Assembly: GCF_900116535.1 (NCBI RefSeq)
Contig: NZ_FPAU01000001.1
Span: forward strand, 310,001-374,000
Direction: 5' to 3'
DNA length: 64,000 nt
Source of the DNA: Kosakonia arachidis
GTDB lineage: Bacteria > Pseudomonadota > Gammaproteobacteria > Enterobacterales > Enterobacteriaceae
Part shown: positions 1-8,545 of the stretch, one piece after another
Numbering within the stretch: position 1 is the stretch's first letter
Layout: each line of letters opens with the position of its first letter
The notes under the pieces: model-generated
Database searches by the model: none
Seen by the model: only the letters and a program-made list of their open reading frames with translations
Told to the model about the DNA's origin: nothing
Translations under genes and position numbers: made by a program

Positions 1-1477
1 TGGCCTCCTGAACCAGCGCTGCGTTCTGCTGCGTCGCACGATCCATTTCTGTCATCGCCTGGCCAATCTGATCGATGCCCTTGCTCTGCTCGTCGGAAGC
101 AATGGTGATTTCACCCATCAATGCATTGACCTGACCCACGGTATTGATAATTGTCGACATTGCCTCGCCGGCCTCTTGTACCTGCTCTGCGCCCGTTTGC
201 ACTCTGTTAACGGATTCACTAATCAGCGCTTCGATCTCTTTAGCCGCCTGGGCGCTACGCTGTGCAAGTAAGCGTACTTCGCTGGCAACGACGGCAAAGC
301 CTCGTCCCTGTTCACCCGCGCGTGCCGCTTCCACTGCCGCATTTAGCGCCAGCAGGTTGGTCTGAAAAGAGATGCTGTTTATTACGCTGGTGATATCTGC
401 AATTTTCTGCGAGCTTTCCGAAATACCGTGCATCGTGGCGACAACCGTTGACGTAATATCACCGCCTTGTTTCGCCACTTGCCGGGCGTTTCCGGCAAGT
501 TTTTGTGCTTCGCGTACGTTTTGCGCGTTGTTTCTGACAGTCGATGTCAACTCTTCCATACTGGCTGCAGTTTGCTGAAGTGCCGCGGCCTGTTGATCGG
601 TACGACCAGAAAGCTCTTCGTTCCCTGAGCGGATTTGGTTGGTGCTGGTAAAGATGGTGGTTGAGCTACCCTGAATCGCCTGCACCGTTCTATAAAGATT
701 TTCCTGCATCCCCTGAATAAAAGGGATCAAACGACCGGCGCAGTTACGCCCAAACTCTTCAAGCCTGGTGTGAAGCTTACCGCTGGCAATGGTTTCAAGG
801 TGCCGCGCAATGGTATCAAGTGGTTTAACCAGATAATTGACCAGATAACGATCGGTTAAGAACAGTGTCACAATGCCGGCGATTAACGCGCTGATCAGTA
901 CTAGTTCGTTAAAATTCACTTTCGCTGTGGTCTGGTTTAAAAAGTCATCATTTTGAATCGCTTGGGTATATTTTTCGGCGGTCACGCCAAATTGCACACT
1001 CAGCGGCGGATAGGTTTTGCGAAACAGTTCGCGGAACTGATCGGCCTGCTTATCCTGTGCGGCTTTATACATAGGAATAATGCCGTTGTTCAGCAGTTTT
1101 TCCCAGTCCTGAGTCATGCTCTGAACAACCTCATCGCTGACGCCAGGATGGCTGCTCTGGCGGAACTTCGCCAGCATATCCTGGCTGATCTCCAGTGCTT
1201 TGCCTGCGGAAATCAACGTCTTATCTGCATTGGCATCATCACCGGTCAGGCGATAATCCATGGCGCGCAGCATGCGTGTCATAGTACGGAAATATTGGTC
1301 GTTGCCTTTAACCAAATAAGAGTATGCGTTTTTTTGCGTGGCGTTCTGCGTTAATAAATTTTCGATATTGGCGAAGTTAAATAATGTCATCGCCGTGGCG
1401 ATGCCCCAGATGCAACTGAACAGCACCAGGATGAGTAAAACCATTTTTCTGATTGTTATATCACGAAGTATTTTCAT
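1..1477 (-). CDS. methyl-accepting chemotaxis protein (3' end beyond window)
   Basis: Inner-membrane chemoreceptor that would signal to CheA/CheW. Translating the minus strand from the ATG at 1475-1477 gives an open frame to base 1, so the C-terminal tail is missing only because the window ends. An N-terminal membrane segment (about residues 11-30) is followed by a four-helix-type periplasmic domain, a second membrane segment (about 190-208), a HAMP region and the signalling hairpin. The hairpin tip is unmistakable: the conserved run [20 protein letters not shown] with [14 protein letters not shown] after it. The ligand cannot be read from sequence. It lies just downstream of a c-di-GMP enzyme on the same strand (about 100 bases apart), which suits a motility/attachment role. 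I saw no convincing sigma-28 promoter before the start. Confidence 0.9.
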   Translation of the reverse strand, partial: MKILRDITIRKMVLLILVLFSCIWGIATAMTLFNFANIENLLTQNATQKNAYSYLVKGNDQYFRTMTRMLRAMDYRLTGDDANADKTLISAGKALEISQDMLAKFRQSSHPGVSDEVVQSMTQDWEKLLNNGIIPMYKAAQDKQADQFRELFRKTYPPLSVQFGVTAEKYTQAIQNDDFLNQTTAKVNFNELVLISALIAGIVTLFLTDRYLVNYLVKPLDTIARHLETIASGKLHTRLEEFGRNCAGRLIPFIQGMQENLYRTVQAIQGSSTTIFTSTNQIRSGNEELSGRTDQQAAALQQTAASMEELTSTVRNNAQNVREAQKLAGNARQVAKQGGDITSTVVATMHGISESSQKIADITSVINSISFQTNLLALNAAVEAARAGEQGRGFAVVASEVRLLAQRSAQAAKEIEALISESVNRVQTGAEQVQEAGEAMSTIINTVGQVNALMGEITIASDEQSKGIDQIGQAMTEMDRATQQNAALVQEA

Positions 1478-1576
1478 CGTATTTTCCCTACTGCGTATTG
1501 GGTAAGCTTTTCTGCACCACTGTGGTATGCTGCAAGAAAAAGAGTTCACGTCTCAAACTGCAATTATTGTTGGTTG

Positions 1577-4183
1577 TTATAGGGCCGCATCACACCTCGC
1601 TTCGATATTACATTCAATAATGTGCAGGTTATCCTTGACAGCCTCTAATGAGACTGGGCGACCTATGTAATATCCTTGTGCAATGTCACATTTGTATTTT
1701 ATTAATTGCTGCAATTGCTCGTGTGTTTCAACGCCTTCAGCGGTTACCTCAAGGTTGTAATCTTTGCCGAGCCCAATGATCTTTTCCACAATACTCTTTG
1801 CCGATTGTGAATCGTTCATCGCGAAGATAAATGACTTGTCAATTTTAATGCCATGAAAAGGAAAGCTGTGCAGGTAATAAAGCGATGCATAGCCAGTACC
1901 GAAATCATCAATCAGCAGCCGGATACCTAAGGTTTTTAATTCCTGCATTATGGCCTTGGCGTTTTCGGGGCTACATAATGTCACATTTTCAGTAACTTCA
2001 AGTTCAAGACGTGTTGCTGGAAAATGGGTTGTCGCCAGTACGTTTTTAATACGGGTGATAACATCGCTGTCTTTGAATTCCATCGGGGAAATATTGATTG
2101 ATACAGACATATGGGTAAATTCCCTGCCGATATCCCGACAAGCATTGACCAGCACCCAATCCGTCAGGTCGGTAATAATTCCTGACTCCTCAGCCAGCGG
2201 AATAAACTGATCCGGCATCAGTAAACCGTGACGCGGGTGTAGCCAGCGCACCAGTGCTTCAACTGAGTTAATGCGGCCTGCATGAATGTCGAAGCGAGGC
2301 TGGTATACGAGAAATAATTGATCTTCTTTAATCGCTTCACGTAACTCATTTTCCAGTTCGCGTCGTTGTACGATCTGTTTCGCCATGTCAGCCTGATATA
2401 AAACAAAACTGTTATTGCCGAGATTTCTGGCTTCATACAGAGCAATATCTGAGTAGCGTAATAAATCGCTGGCCGTCAGGGCATCTTGTGGTGATTGCGC
2501 CGCACCGATATTGACGCCGAGAGAGACTTCATTGCCGGACACGATAAACGGCTCGCTGATGACAGCAATAATAAGCTGACAGAGTGTGCGTATGTCCTCT
2601 TTTTTATGAATCGCGGGAGAGATAATAATAAATTCATCACCGCCCTGGCGTGCGACCAGATCGGTTGCGCGTAAGCAGTTGTGCAATCTCTGTGCCACCT
2701 CGCACAGCACCTTATCGCCAGCGCCATGGCCGTAGATATCATTGACCAGTTTAAAATCGGTCAGATCGAGACTGAGCATCACCAGCGCGCTATTTGCTTC
2801 GCTGCGTGAGTGCAGTTTTCCGTCGAGGAACTCTTGCATCATGAGGCGGTTCGGCAGGCCCGTTAACTCATCGTGATAGGAGAGGAAGCGAATACGTTCA
2901 TTGGACTCCACCTCCAGCGTCACGTCCGAAGCCGAACCACGAAAGCCGATCGCGTTATCCGGCAGGGTGATTCTTTTTAATGTGATATTGCAGTAACGCT
3001 GGCTGCCGAGTGCGGAAACATAACGACAATGCGACAACGTTAAATAATCGCCCGGATGCGGCAACGTTAACCAGTGGCTGATGGTTTGCTGGTTGTCGAC
3101 TAAAAAATCGGTAAAGCGGCGCCCCAGCCACTGTTCAATTCGATGACCTGTGATCGCCGGAAAACGGGCAGAAATCCAGGTAAGCTCAAAGGCTTCATTA
3201 GCTTCCCAGATCCAGTCCGTCGTGGTTTCAACAATATCCCTGAAACGCTGTTCGCTGGCGGATAACGCTGCGCGACTTTGTTCCAGTAGAAAGGTTTTTT
3301 CATCATTCATGCGCGCTTTCGCTAATGCTTTGCGCATCAAACTTATGGCGAACAGAACGGAAACCACCATCAACAGCACCAGTAAAGGCAGCACTTTGCT
3401 TAACAGTGTTTCGACGGGATTTTTGCTCTGCCAGTCGACATAAATGCGATCATTTCCGGCTGTGAGAAACATCGCATCTTTGCGCCTTGATGCCACTTCA
3501 GGCGGCAAAGTGCGTAACCCTTGGATTTCGTACTCGTTGCCAAGTTGCTGAAACTTTTGTGGCGTCAACTTATCGACAAAGATCATCACCGCATGCTCTG
3601 AAGGTGTTATTCCGATGGCCGTGTAATCCTCCGGTGTGATCCATGATGCGGCGATGAGTATGGGCTGGTTATGGATAGTGATCAGCCGGGTGAACGCGGC
3701 TCCCTGGTGAGTGGCTAATGTTGTCATTAACGTGTTAGTCAGATTTACGCCTAACCAGGTTTCAAAGGAAACCTGCCCGGGCTGTCCCTCCAGTACGCTA
3801 TAGCGGGTTACGCCATCCTGCGACAGGACAAAAACGCCTTCATATTGATAATTATTAAAAAGCGATTTTCCCAGGTTCTGCTTGTCCCATGCCCAGTGCA
3901 CATTGACAGTGCGTGTCAGATTTTGAAAAGCTTCATCCCAGTTGGCGTAATCAGCAAGGTGTAAGCGTAAGTTTTCCTGACTGTTTTCAAGCGCTTTAGT
4001 CAGTAAATGCATTTTTTGCTGATGTTCAGTTTTCTGAAGGTCGCTTTTTGTCTGGATGAGAGTGAAAAGGATGGTAAAAAAGATGAATATCATCAGCGCC
4101 AGCATCAATGTCGCTGTCTGCTTGAGTATCCCATGCGTATTGCCTGCCAGTGAAGGCAGGTTTTTATCATCGAGAACATGCAT
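1577..4183 (-). CDS. CHASE4-PAS-GGDEF-EAL membrane c-di-GMP enzyme
   Basis: Bifunctional-type cyclic di-GMP protein of 868 residues. A membrane helix (about 25-43) leads into a periplasmic CHASE4-like sensor (about 45-255), a second helix (about 262-283), a PAS region (about 310-430), a GGDEF domain and an EAL domain. Both catalytic signatures are present: an intact GGDEF motif near residue 512 (ARQGGDEFIII) and EALVRW near residue 641, with the EAL metal-site segments DDFGTGYASL and AEGVET. By sequence either synthesis or hydrolysis is possible; in many dual-domain proteins one activity dominates, and that cannot be decided here. The upstream 400 bases are AT-rich and hold no gene, so its promoter is probably there. 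Confidence 0.92.
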   Translation of the reverse strand: MHVLDDKNLPSLAGNTHGILKQTATLMLALMIFIFFTILFTLIQTKSDLQKTEHQQKMHLLTKALENSQENLRLHLADYANWDEAFQNLTRTVNVHWAWDKQNLGKSLFNNYQYEGVFVLSQDGVTRYSVLEGQPGQVSFETWLGVNLTNTLMTTLATHQGAAFTRLITIHNQPILIAASWITPEDYTAIGITPSEHAVMIFVDKLTPQKFQQLGNEYEIQGLRTLPPEVASRRKDAMFLTAGNDRIYVDWQSKNPVETLLSKVLPLLVLLMVVSVLFAISLMRKALAKARMNDEKTFLLEQSRAALSASEQRFRDIVETTTDWIWEANEAFELTWISARFPAITGHRIEQWLGRRFTDFLVDNQQTISHWLTLPHPGDYLTLSHCRYVSALGSQRYCNITLKRITLPDNAIGFRGSASDVTLEVESNERIRFLSYHDELTGLPNRLMMQEFLDGKLHSRSEANSALVMLSLDLTDFKLVNDIYGHGAGDKVLCEVAQRLHNCLRATDLVARQGGDEFIIISPAIHKKEDIRTLCQLIIAVISEPFIVSGNEVSLGVNIGAAQSPQDALTASDLLRYSDIALYEARNLGNNSFVLYQADMAKQIVQRRELENELREAIKEDQLFLVYQPRFDIHAGRINSVEALVRWLHPRHGLLMPDQFIPLAEESGIITDLTDWVLVNACRDIGREFTHMSVSINISPMEFKDSDVITRIKNVLATTHFPATRLELEVTENVTLCSPENAKAIMQELKTLGIRLLIDDFGTGYASLYYLHSFPFHGIKIDKSFIFAMNDSQSAKSIVEKIIGLGKDYNLEVTAEGVETHEQLQQLIKYKCDIAQGYYIGRPVSLEAVKDNLHIIECNIEARCDAAL

Positions 4184-4694
4184 GCTTCACCTTTTTCTTG
4201 TGATGAATAAAATACGCGGCTCTTTTTTACATTAACGGCCTGTGTTGCGTTTTATTTAATGCAAATATCGCTGTTTATAGTTTTTTGTGATATTTATCAA
4301 ACTTCATTCTGTTTTTGATTTTTGTGTGCACATAAGTATTAATTTTTCCTTAAGTTAGTGGTCTAAAATGTTAAAAATGTGTTTTTTATGAAGATTGACA
4401 CTTTTTTGGTGCCGGTGGCAATAATATGAAACGCTGGTTTTAAATATATTTTATATTCTTATTTTTGTGCTGATGTATTTATTACATGTAAAATCAATAT
4501 GTTTTTTATTAATAGTAAGCATTTTCTTGCGCTGGATAGTGTAAATACCCCCTGAGGGGTATTTTGGGTAAGCGTTTGCAAGTGGGATGACAGAAAAGAA
4601 GTCTGAAGAGGAATGCTTTATTCCGTGTCATGCCGATCCCCGACAGACCTTTTTCGTTGGGAGATCATTGTTCTCCCGCCGGGTTTACCTCACC
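4184..4694. other. AT-rich non-coding stretch
   Basis: About 510 bases with runs of T and A and no plausible gene. It contains the upstream region of the minus-strand GGDEF-EAL gene and ends where the autotransporter remnant begins. I saw no clear operator or RNA gene. Confidence 0.6.
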
Positions 4695-5105
4695 TTAGAA
4701 CGATTTACGCAGACGCAGGCTGACTGTCTGGGCGTCGAAGTGTGGCGCAGTAGAAGGGTCATAACGCGCGCTGAGACTCAGGTCGTCATTCTGTACCAGC
4801 GCCACTTCGGCACCGATATCTGCGGTATCGGACACCGGAGTGGCACCCAAGCGGGTGAAACGCGTTTCACCCAGCGCATCGCCGATTCATGTGTTCCAGC
4901 TATGCTCCAGTTTCGCGCCCAGTGAACTGCGCACCGACGGTGTATGGCTGGAATCAACTTTCAGCGCGGCGCCCTGATCGCTGTGCGTGCCCATCTGGAA
5001 TTCATCATCCACGGTGAGCTTGCCGGTGCCAAAGTGCAGATCGGCACCGGAGCTGTGGTACCCTACCGCCGGCGTTATAGCCGGTCAGCAGGTTGTCGTA
5101 GCACT
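4695..5105 (-). pseudogene. remnant of an autotransporter beta-barrel C-terminus
   Basis: The minus strand ends in a typical autotransporter last strand: SLSARYDPSTAPHFDAQTVS then LRLRKSF and a TAA at 4695-4697, with the C-terminal Phe that the BAM complex recognises. Upstream in the same frame are barrel-like pieces (SSGADLHFGTGKLTVDDEFQ, SSLGAKLEHSW). A TGA at 4887-4889 breaks the frame and a frameshift near 5063 separates an earlier piece (YDNLLTGYNAGG). No passenger domain or start survives. The parent family is inferred from the barrel pattern and C-terminal motif only. Confidence 0.6.
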
Positions 5106-5332
5106 TTTGTTAAGACAGTTGCCTGGAGATAAAAGCAAACTGGCGGCAGGAGATAATAAAAGCTTAGTTATATTGTGGTTTTTCTATGCACCCGATCTCT
5201 GGTGTAGTAAATAAAGAAAAATGCTCTCTTAATGGTTACCTCATCACCTAATCAGGAGCTGGTAACTACCACAATGAGAAACACTATTATTTCCGCCAGT
5301 TAATTTATTGACATGGAATTATGGAACGGTCT

Positions 5333-5645
5333 ATGTCAAATAAACTGGAATGGCAAAAAATAGTGAATAAAGAGCTCAGTCGGAAAGGGAAGACGATTGA
5401 TTCGCTGATAAAACCGACGCCAGGAGGGATCGCCGTTGAACCTTTATATACCCACGAGGATCTCGACGAACGGGATATTGCCCGATCACTGCCGCTTTTT
5501 ACGCGCGACCGCGCAACAGGTATACCGCTCAATTCTGGACGATTGGTTTTTCAACGGCAAGAGAACCGAACGCCTTTTATCGCTGTGATCTTATTGCCGG
5601 GTAAAGGGGACGATGGCCTTTGATATCACGACTTACGGGGGCTAC
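5333..5645 (+). pseudogene. sbm: remnant of methylmalonyl-CoA mutase (Sbm/ScpA) N-terminus
   Basis: The frame starts like E. coli Sbm (known to begin MSNVQEWQQLANKELSRR): here MSNKLEWQKIVNKELSRKGK, followed by TIDSL and GIAVEPLYTHEDLDERDIA. The similarity then hops between frames: NAFYRCDLIAG is followed by a stop, and AFDITTYGGY (5616-5645) matches the AFDLATHRGYD region of the intact enzyme in another frame. A deletion has removed residues between the start and this point, and nothing after it is recognisable. Only about 100 of roughly 710 residues remain, so the locus cannot make enzyme. No scpB, argK or scpC is nearby. Confidence 0.72.
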
Positions 5646-6002
5646 AGATTGTGATCTGTGGAAACGGCTGGAATCCGTCAGAGCCGGGAGAAACGCCGTA
5701 CTGCATCTGTTGCGTTTGCCTGATTACCTCTTCGGCCACTGTTACAGTATTAAAAGAAGCTGCGGCGGTTTTATTCTTTAATGTACATTGTTAGTATCGT
5801 TTCTCATTAAAATGAGAATGAGATTCATCTCTGTATTTAATTTCTTTGAAACATTAAGAAAGAATTAATTTTTATTTTATTGATGATTTTTATGGTGAGA
5901 TGGGTAACATAATCGGTTCATTGGTAACTAAATTTCCTGTGATGATTTTTCATTTAAAATAAATGATCGGATCATCATTAAAATGAGTCTTATAGTTGCA
6001 TC
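5646..6002. other. AT-rich gap before FlhC-like gene
   Basis: About 357 bases, the last 240 very AT-rich, between the Sbm remnant and the FlhC-like gene. The composition suits H-NS binding and presumably includes the promoter of the downstream regulator. No gene or clear motif seen. Confidence 0.5.
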
Positions 6003-6545
6003 ATGGTAGATAAAAACATTTATTTCGAGCTGCAAAAATTATCTTTAGCACTATTTTTAGCGACGAAGGGTTCAGCAGCGAGATTATTTATCGATGATGA
6101 TAACCAACCTGTTAATAGTTCAGCAGTTAATAAACCCGCCCAGGAGATCGATGTAGAGGATCCGCATACCCGGCTGCATGTGCGACATTTTTTCAACAAA
6201 ATGCAGTTGTTGAAAACACATACCCGCACGAGTGAATATCAGCAGGTTATCGAGGCCTGGCGCGATTACTGTAACGACTGCCTGATTGATGGCCAGTCGA
6301 TGCCGCTGCTTAATCTTGTCCAGTGCTGGGATTTGATCGAAACCTGCCTGTCGCATCGTGAAGGATGTATGACGTTGCGTGGTTTTGATGAATGCGGGAC
6401 ATTGCATTGCACAGACTCTGTTTTTCAGCAATATTTGCCGGCACCAACAGAATTAGCCACACAAATACGGGAAAAAAACGACTGCAAACATCGTTGCTGT
6501 CAGTTAAGTATTCCTCATATGCAGAGCGACACATCGGATAAATAA
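6003..6545 (+). CDS. orphan FlhC-like transcriptional regulator
   Basis: A 180-residue protein that aligns by eye over most of its length with FlhC, the DNA-binding half of the flagellar master regulator FlhD4C2 (about 192 residues). Corresponding segments are LFLATKGSAARL (FlhC: LITLGARLQML), the middle segment LLKTHTRTSEYQQVIEAWRD YCNDCL, and MPLLNLVQCWDLIETCL (FlhC: [20 protein letters not shown]). FlhC binds zinc through four Cys; here the Cys-rich part is rearranged (CMTLRGFDECGTLHC, then CKHRCC near the end), so zinc binding may be altered. No flhD and no flagellar gene is in the window. It sits between pseudogenes in AT-rich DNA, which suggests acquired DNA. It could act with the chromosomal FlhD or independently. 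Confidence 0.55.
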   Translation: MVDKNIYFELQKLSLALFLATKGSAARLFIDDDNQPVNSSAVNKPAQEIDVEDPHTRLHVRHFFNKMQLLKTHTRTSEYQQVIEAWRDYCNDCLIDGQSMPLLNLVQCWDLIETCLSHREGCMTLRGFDECGTLHCTDSVFQQYLPAPTELATQIREKNDCKHRCCQLSIPHMQSDTSDK

Positions 6546-6770
6546 GTTGCATTATTTCTTTAATTTTCATGGTGCTACATTATGTAGCCTGGTTTGTTAA
6601 CCTTTTCATCGCCGGATGATGGGTATTTAAGTGTGTGCCGGATAATGAACTTTGTCGTCAGCAGAGATGAGACATGCTCAGAGAAACACCAGAAGAGGTT
6701 ACTCAAAAGATAAACGGAAGTGGTAATAGGGAAAGGTCAGATAAAGAAAGCTGAGAGAAAAGGCAGAAAT

Positions 6771-6793
6771 AAAAAAGGGCAGCTGTGCTGCCC
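6771..6793 (-). terminator. intrinsic terminator of the H-NS paralogue
   Basis: Read on the minus strand, GGGCAG-CACAG-CTGCCC is followed by six T. It lies about 10 bases after the stop codon of the H-NS-family gene. Confidence 0.85.
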
Positions 6794-6803
6794 CTGATAC
6801 ATT

Positions 6804-7208
6804 TTAGAGCTCGAAGTCTTCCAGCTTTTTGCCGCCTTCAATGGCTTTTGCAATCGCTTTCGGTGTACGGCCCTGGCCGGTCCAGGTCTTTTCGCTGCCG
6901 TCTTCGTCAATATACTTATATTTAGCAGGGCGAGGCGCGCGAATAGATTTAGACTTCGTGGTTTGCCCTTTCAGGGAGGATAAAAGCTCAGTTGGATCGA
7001 TCCCTTCATCCAACAGTTTTTGACGGAATGCCGCCAACTTGGCTTCTTTCTCTTCTTGTTCTTTGCGAATTGAAGATTCTTCCTCGCGGCGTTCTTCAAC
7101 GACAACAGACAGTTTCTCAAGCATCTCTTCCAGTGCTTCGAGCGTAACTTCGCGAGCCTGAACTCTCAGGGTGCGAATGTTATTTAATGATTTTAATGCT
7201 TCTGACAT
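6804..7208 (-). CDS. H-NS/StpA family nucleoid protein (paralogue)
   Basis: A 134-residue xenogeneic silencer type protein. Residues 1-65 form the oligomerisation helices ([34 protein letters not shown]). A charged linker follows, then the C-terminal AT-hook-like DNA-binding domain with [13 protein letters not shown] and [20 protein letters not shown]. The TWTGQGRTP loop, which contacts the minor groove, is intact. It differs from canonical H-NS (about 137 residues) and StpA in the linker and in the C-terminus KKLEDFEL, so it is more likely a third paralogue than the core hns gene. It is a monocistronic gene with its own terminator, embedded among pseudogenes and AT-rich DNA. Confidence 0.9.
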   Translation of the reverse strand: MSEALKSLNNIRTLRVQAREVTLEALEEMLEKLSVVVEERREEESSIRKEQEEKEAKLAAFRQKLLDEGIDPTELLSSLKGQTTKSKSIRAPRPAKYKYIDEDGSEKTWTGQGRTPKAIAKAIEGGKKLEDFEL

Positions 7209-7510
7209 AGCGTCACTCCGTGTGCAGAGAAATGTAAATTCTATCGGAATTAATTTTTAGTGATCATGAGATAAAAATCAATACTGAATTATATTTTTTA
7301 GCAAATATAAATTCACTTTTGTAAACATTCTCTACCTGCTACATGCGCATAAAGCGAAATGTAGCCAGCGATATACGAGAAAAGGCCATATCCTTTAAGG
7401 GTTATTTTAATGTTGAGCCGTAGTAAATGCCGCCAGGCTTGTTGAGGAAATAATGCGCAACTCACCCTTTTTTTCATCCATACAAAGGTAAGATTGCTCC
7501 CAAAATCCCC
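7209..7510. other. AT-rich region upstream of H-NS paralogue
   Basis: About 300 bases holding the presumed promoter of the H-NS paralogue; AT-rich near the gene. No other feature seen. Confidence 0.5.
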
Positions 7511-7804
7511 TCACTCCATGTTTAGCGCCTGTTTCATTCGATAAAGATTGTCTCTGAGGAGACACGTTTTCTCTTTCTTGTTGCTCGTTTTGCCAACTGC
7601 GATTTCAGCACTGCTGAACGTTTCGTTAAACATTACCACATATTGATGCTTCAGATTCAGACACAATAAGTCGCTAAAGAATATCGCTCGCGTCAGACAT
7701 TGTTGAGAATAATCTCGAACCGTCTCCAGTATGGGGCACCCCTGCTCATAACGGAAATCAAAGAAATCCACTTTGTTGACGATCATATGGGGTTTTTTCT
7801 TCAT
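7511..7804 (-). CDS. hypothetical protein, 97 residues
   Basis: I do not recognise this family. The frame starts MKKKPHMIVNKVDFFDFRYE and has no membrane segment or signal peptide. The composition is mixed (Cys, Lys and Phe containing) and no stop interrupts it, but there is no strong ribosome-binding site. It sits between the H-NS paralogue and the BamA-like remnant, so it may be a real accessory gene or chance coding. Confidence 0.4.
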   Translation of the reverse strand: MKKKPHMIVNKVDFFDFRYEQGCPILETVRDYSQQCLTRAIFFSDLLCLNLKHQYVVMFNETFSSAEIAVGKTSNKKEKTCLLRDNLYRMKQALNME

Positions 7805-7845
7805 CTCATCCTTTTTTATTCTGCCGGGTAATAGCGTAAGCGGCG

Positions 7846-8480
7846 TTACCCTGTCCTGCCAATATTGAACTGGAACTGTTCATCTTTACCGTTTGCATAT
7901 TCTTTGAAGGGCTGGGCATAAGAGCAGAGCCGCGGCCCGGTAGTGGCGTCCAGTGTAAGGCGATACCTGCGCACAAGGATCACTGTAATCAGGTCGGCCC
8001 GCAGCCAGCGTTTGTGCGGTGTTATGCCCGGAGATATTCTACACCGTTCCTGCATTGACGAATAATGCGGTGCGTAAACGGGCGGCATATTTATCGCCGA
8101 CAAATGGCCTCGGGGCGATAAATTTGCTGTTCAGCACAAGAGCCGGTATACGCACTTTCACTTTATATTCGCTATCTACCGGATCCGGTTGGCCGGAAAC
8201 CGATGTGTGTGATATGGCGCTCCGCGATTTCGAAATAGTCAGTGCGTTTTTCCCTGTCGCACTTTTCCAGCGTTCAGCCATGTGCCTTCCCGCGGGTGTA
8301 TTTCCCGCTGCAGTACTGAATCGGGCGAGGTATCCTGGCCGGAAAAATGGATCTGGCGTACCGAGTAATGACGTCCGGTATTGACATTAATCCGTAATGG
8401 GCGCTACGGTTTTTGTCGTCACTCTTGGCTCAGTATTGACCTGTGGCCAGGCATAACCATCCTTGCCGTACTTAATTTAT
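7846..8480 (-). pseudogene. decayed BamA-like outer-membrane assembly protein
   Basis: Pieces of a BamA-family protein lie in order on the minus strand in several frames. KYGKDGYAWPQVNTEPRV and HYSVRQIHFSGQDTSPDSVL with QREIHPREGTWLNAGKVRQGK match the fifth POTRA domain (E. coli: FYVRKIRFEGNDTSKDAVL). GQPDPVDSEYKVKVR matches the end of that POTRA. LNSKFIAPRPFVGDKYAARL matches late barrel sequence (E. coli ITPTPFISDKYANSVRT). CSYAQPFKEYANGKDEQFQF with NIGRTG is the final strand (E. coli [26 protein letters not shown]). Most of the barrel and POTRA 1-4 are deleted, with frameshifts between the pieces. It is therefore the remnant of a second, dispensable BamA copy, not the essential gene. Confidence 0.75.
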
Positions 8481-8545
8481 GATGCTTTCACATTTTTTCG
8501 TTATTAACGTTGTTATTCCTTGAGGCACGAAAATAATATGTTGCA

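Noticed and set aside
4587-4925. Plus-strand open frame of 112 residues
   Set aside because: It is the antisense shadow of the autotransporter remnant, whose minus-strand reading ends in a typical barrel strand.
8019-8384. Plus-strand open frame of 121 residues
   Set aside because: Shadow of the BamA-like remnant; the minus strand gives ordered BamA matches.
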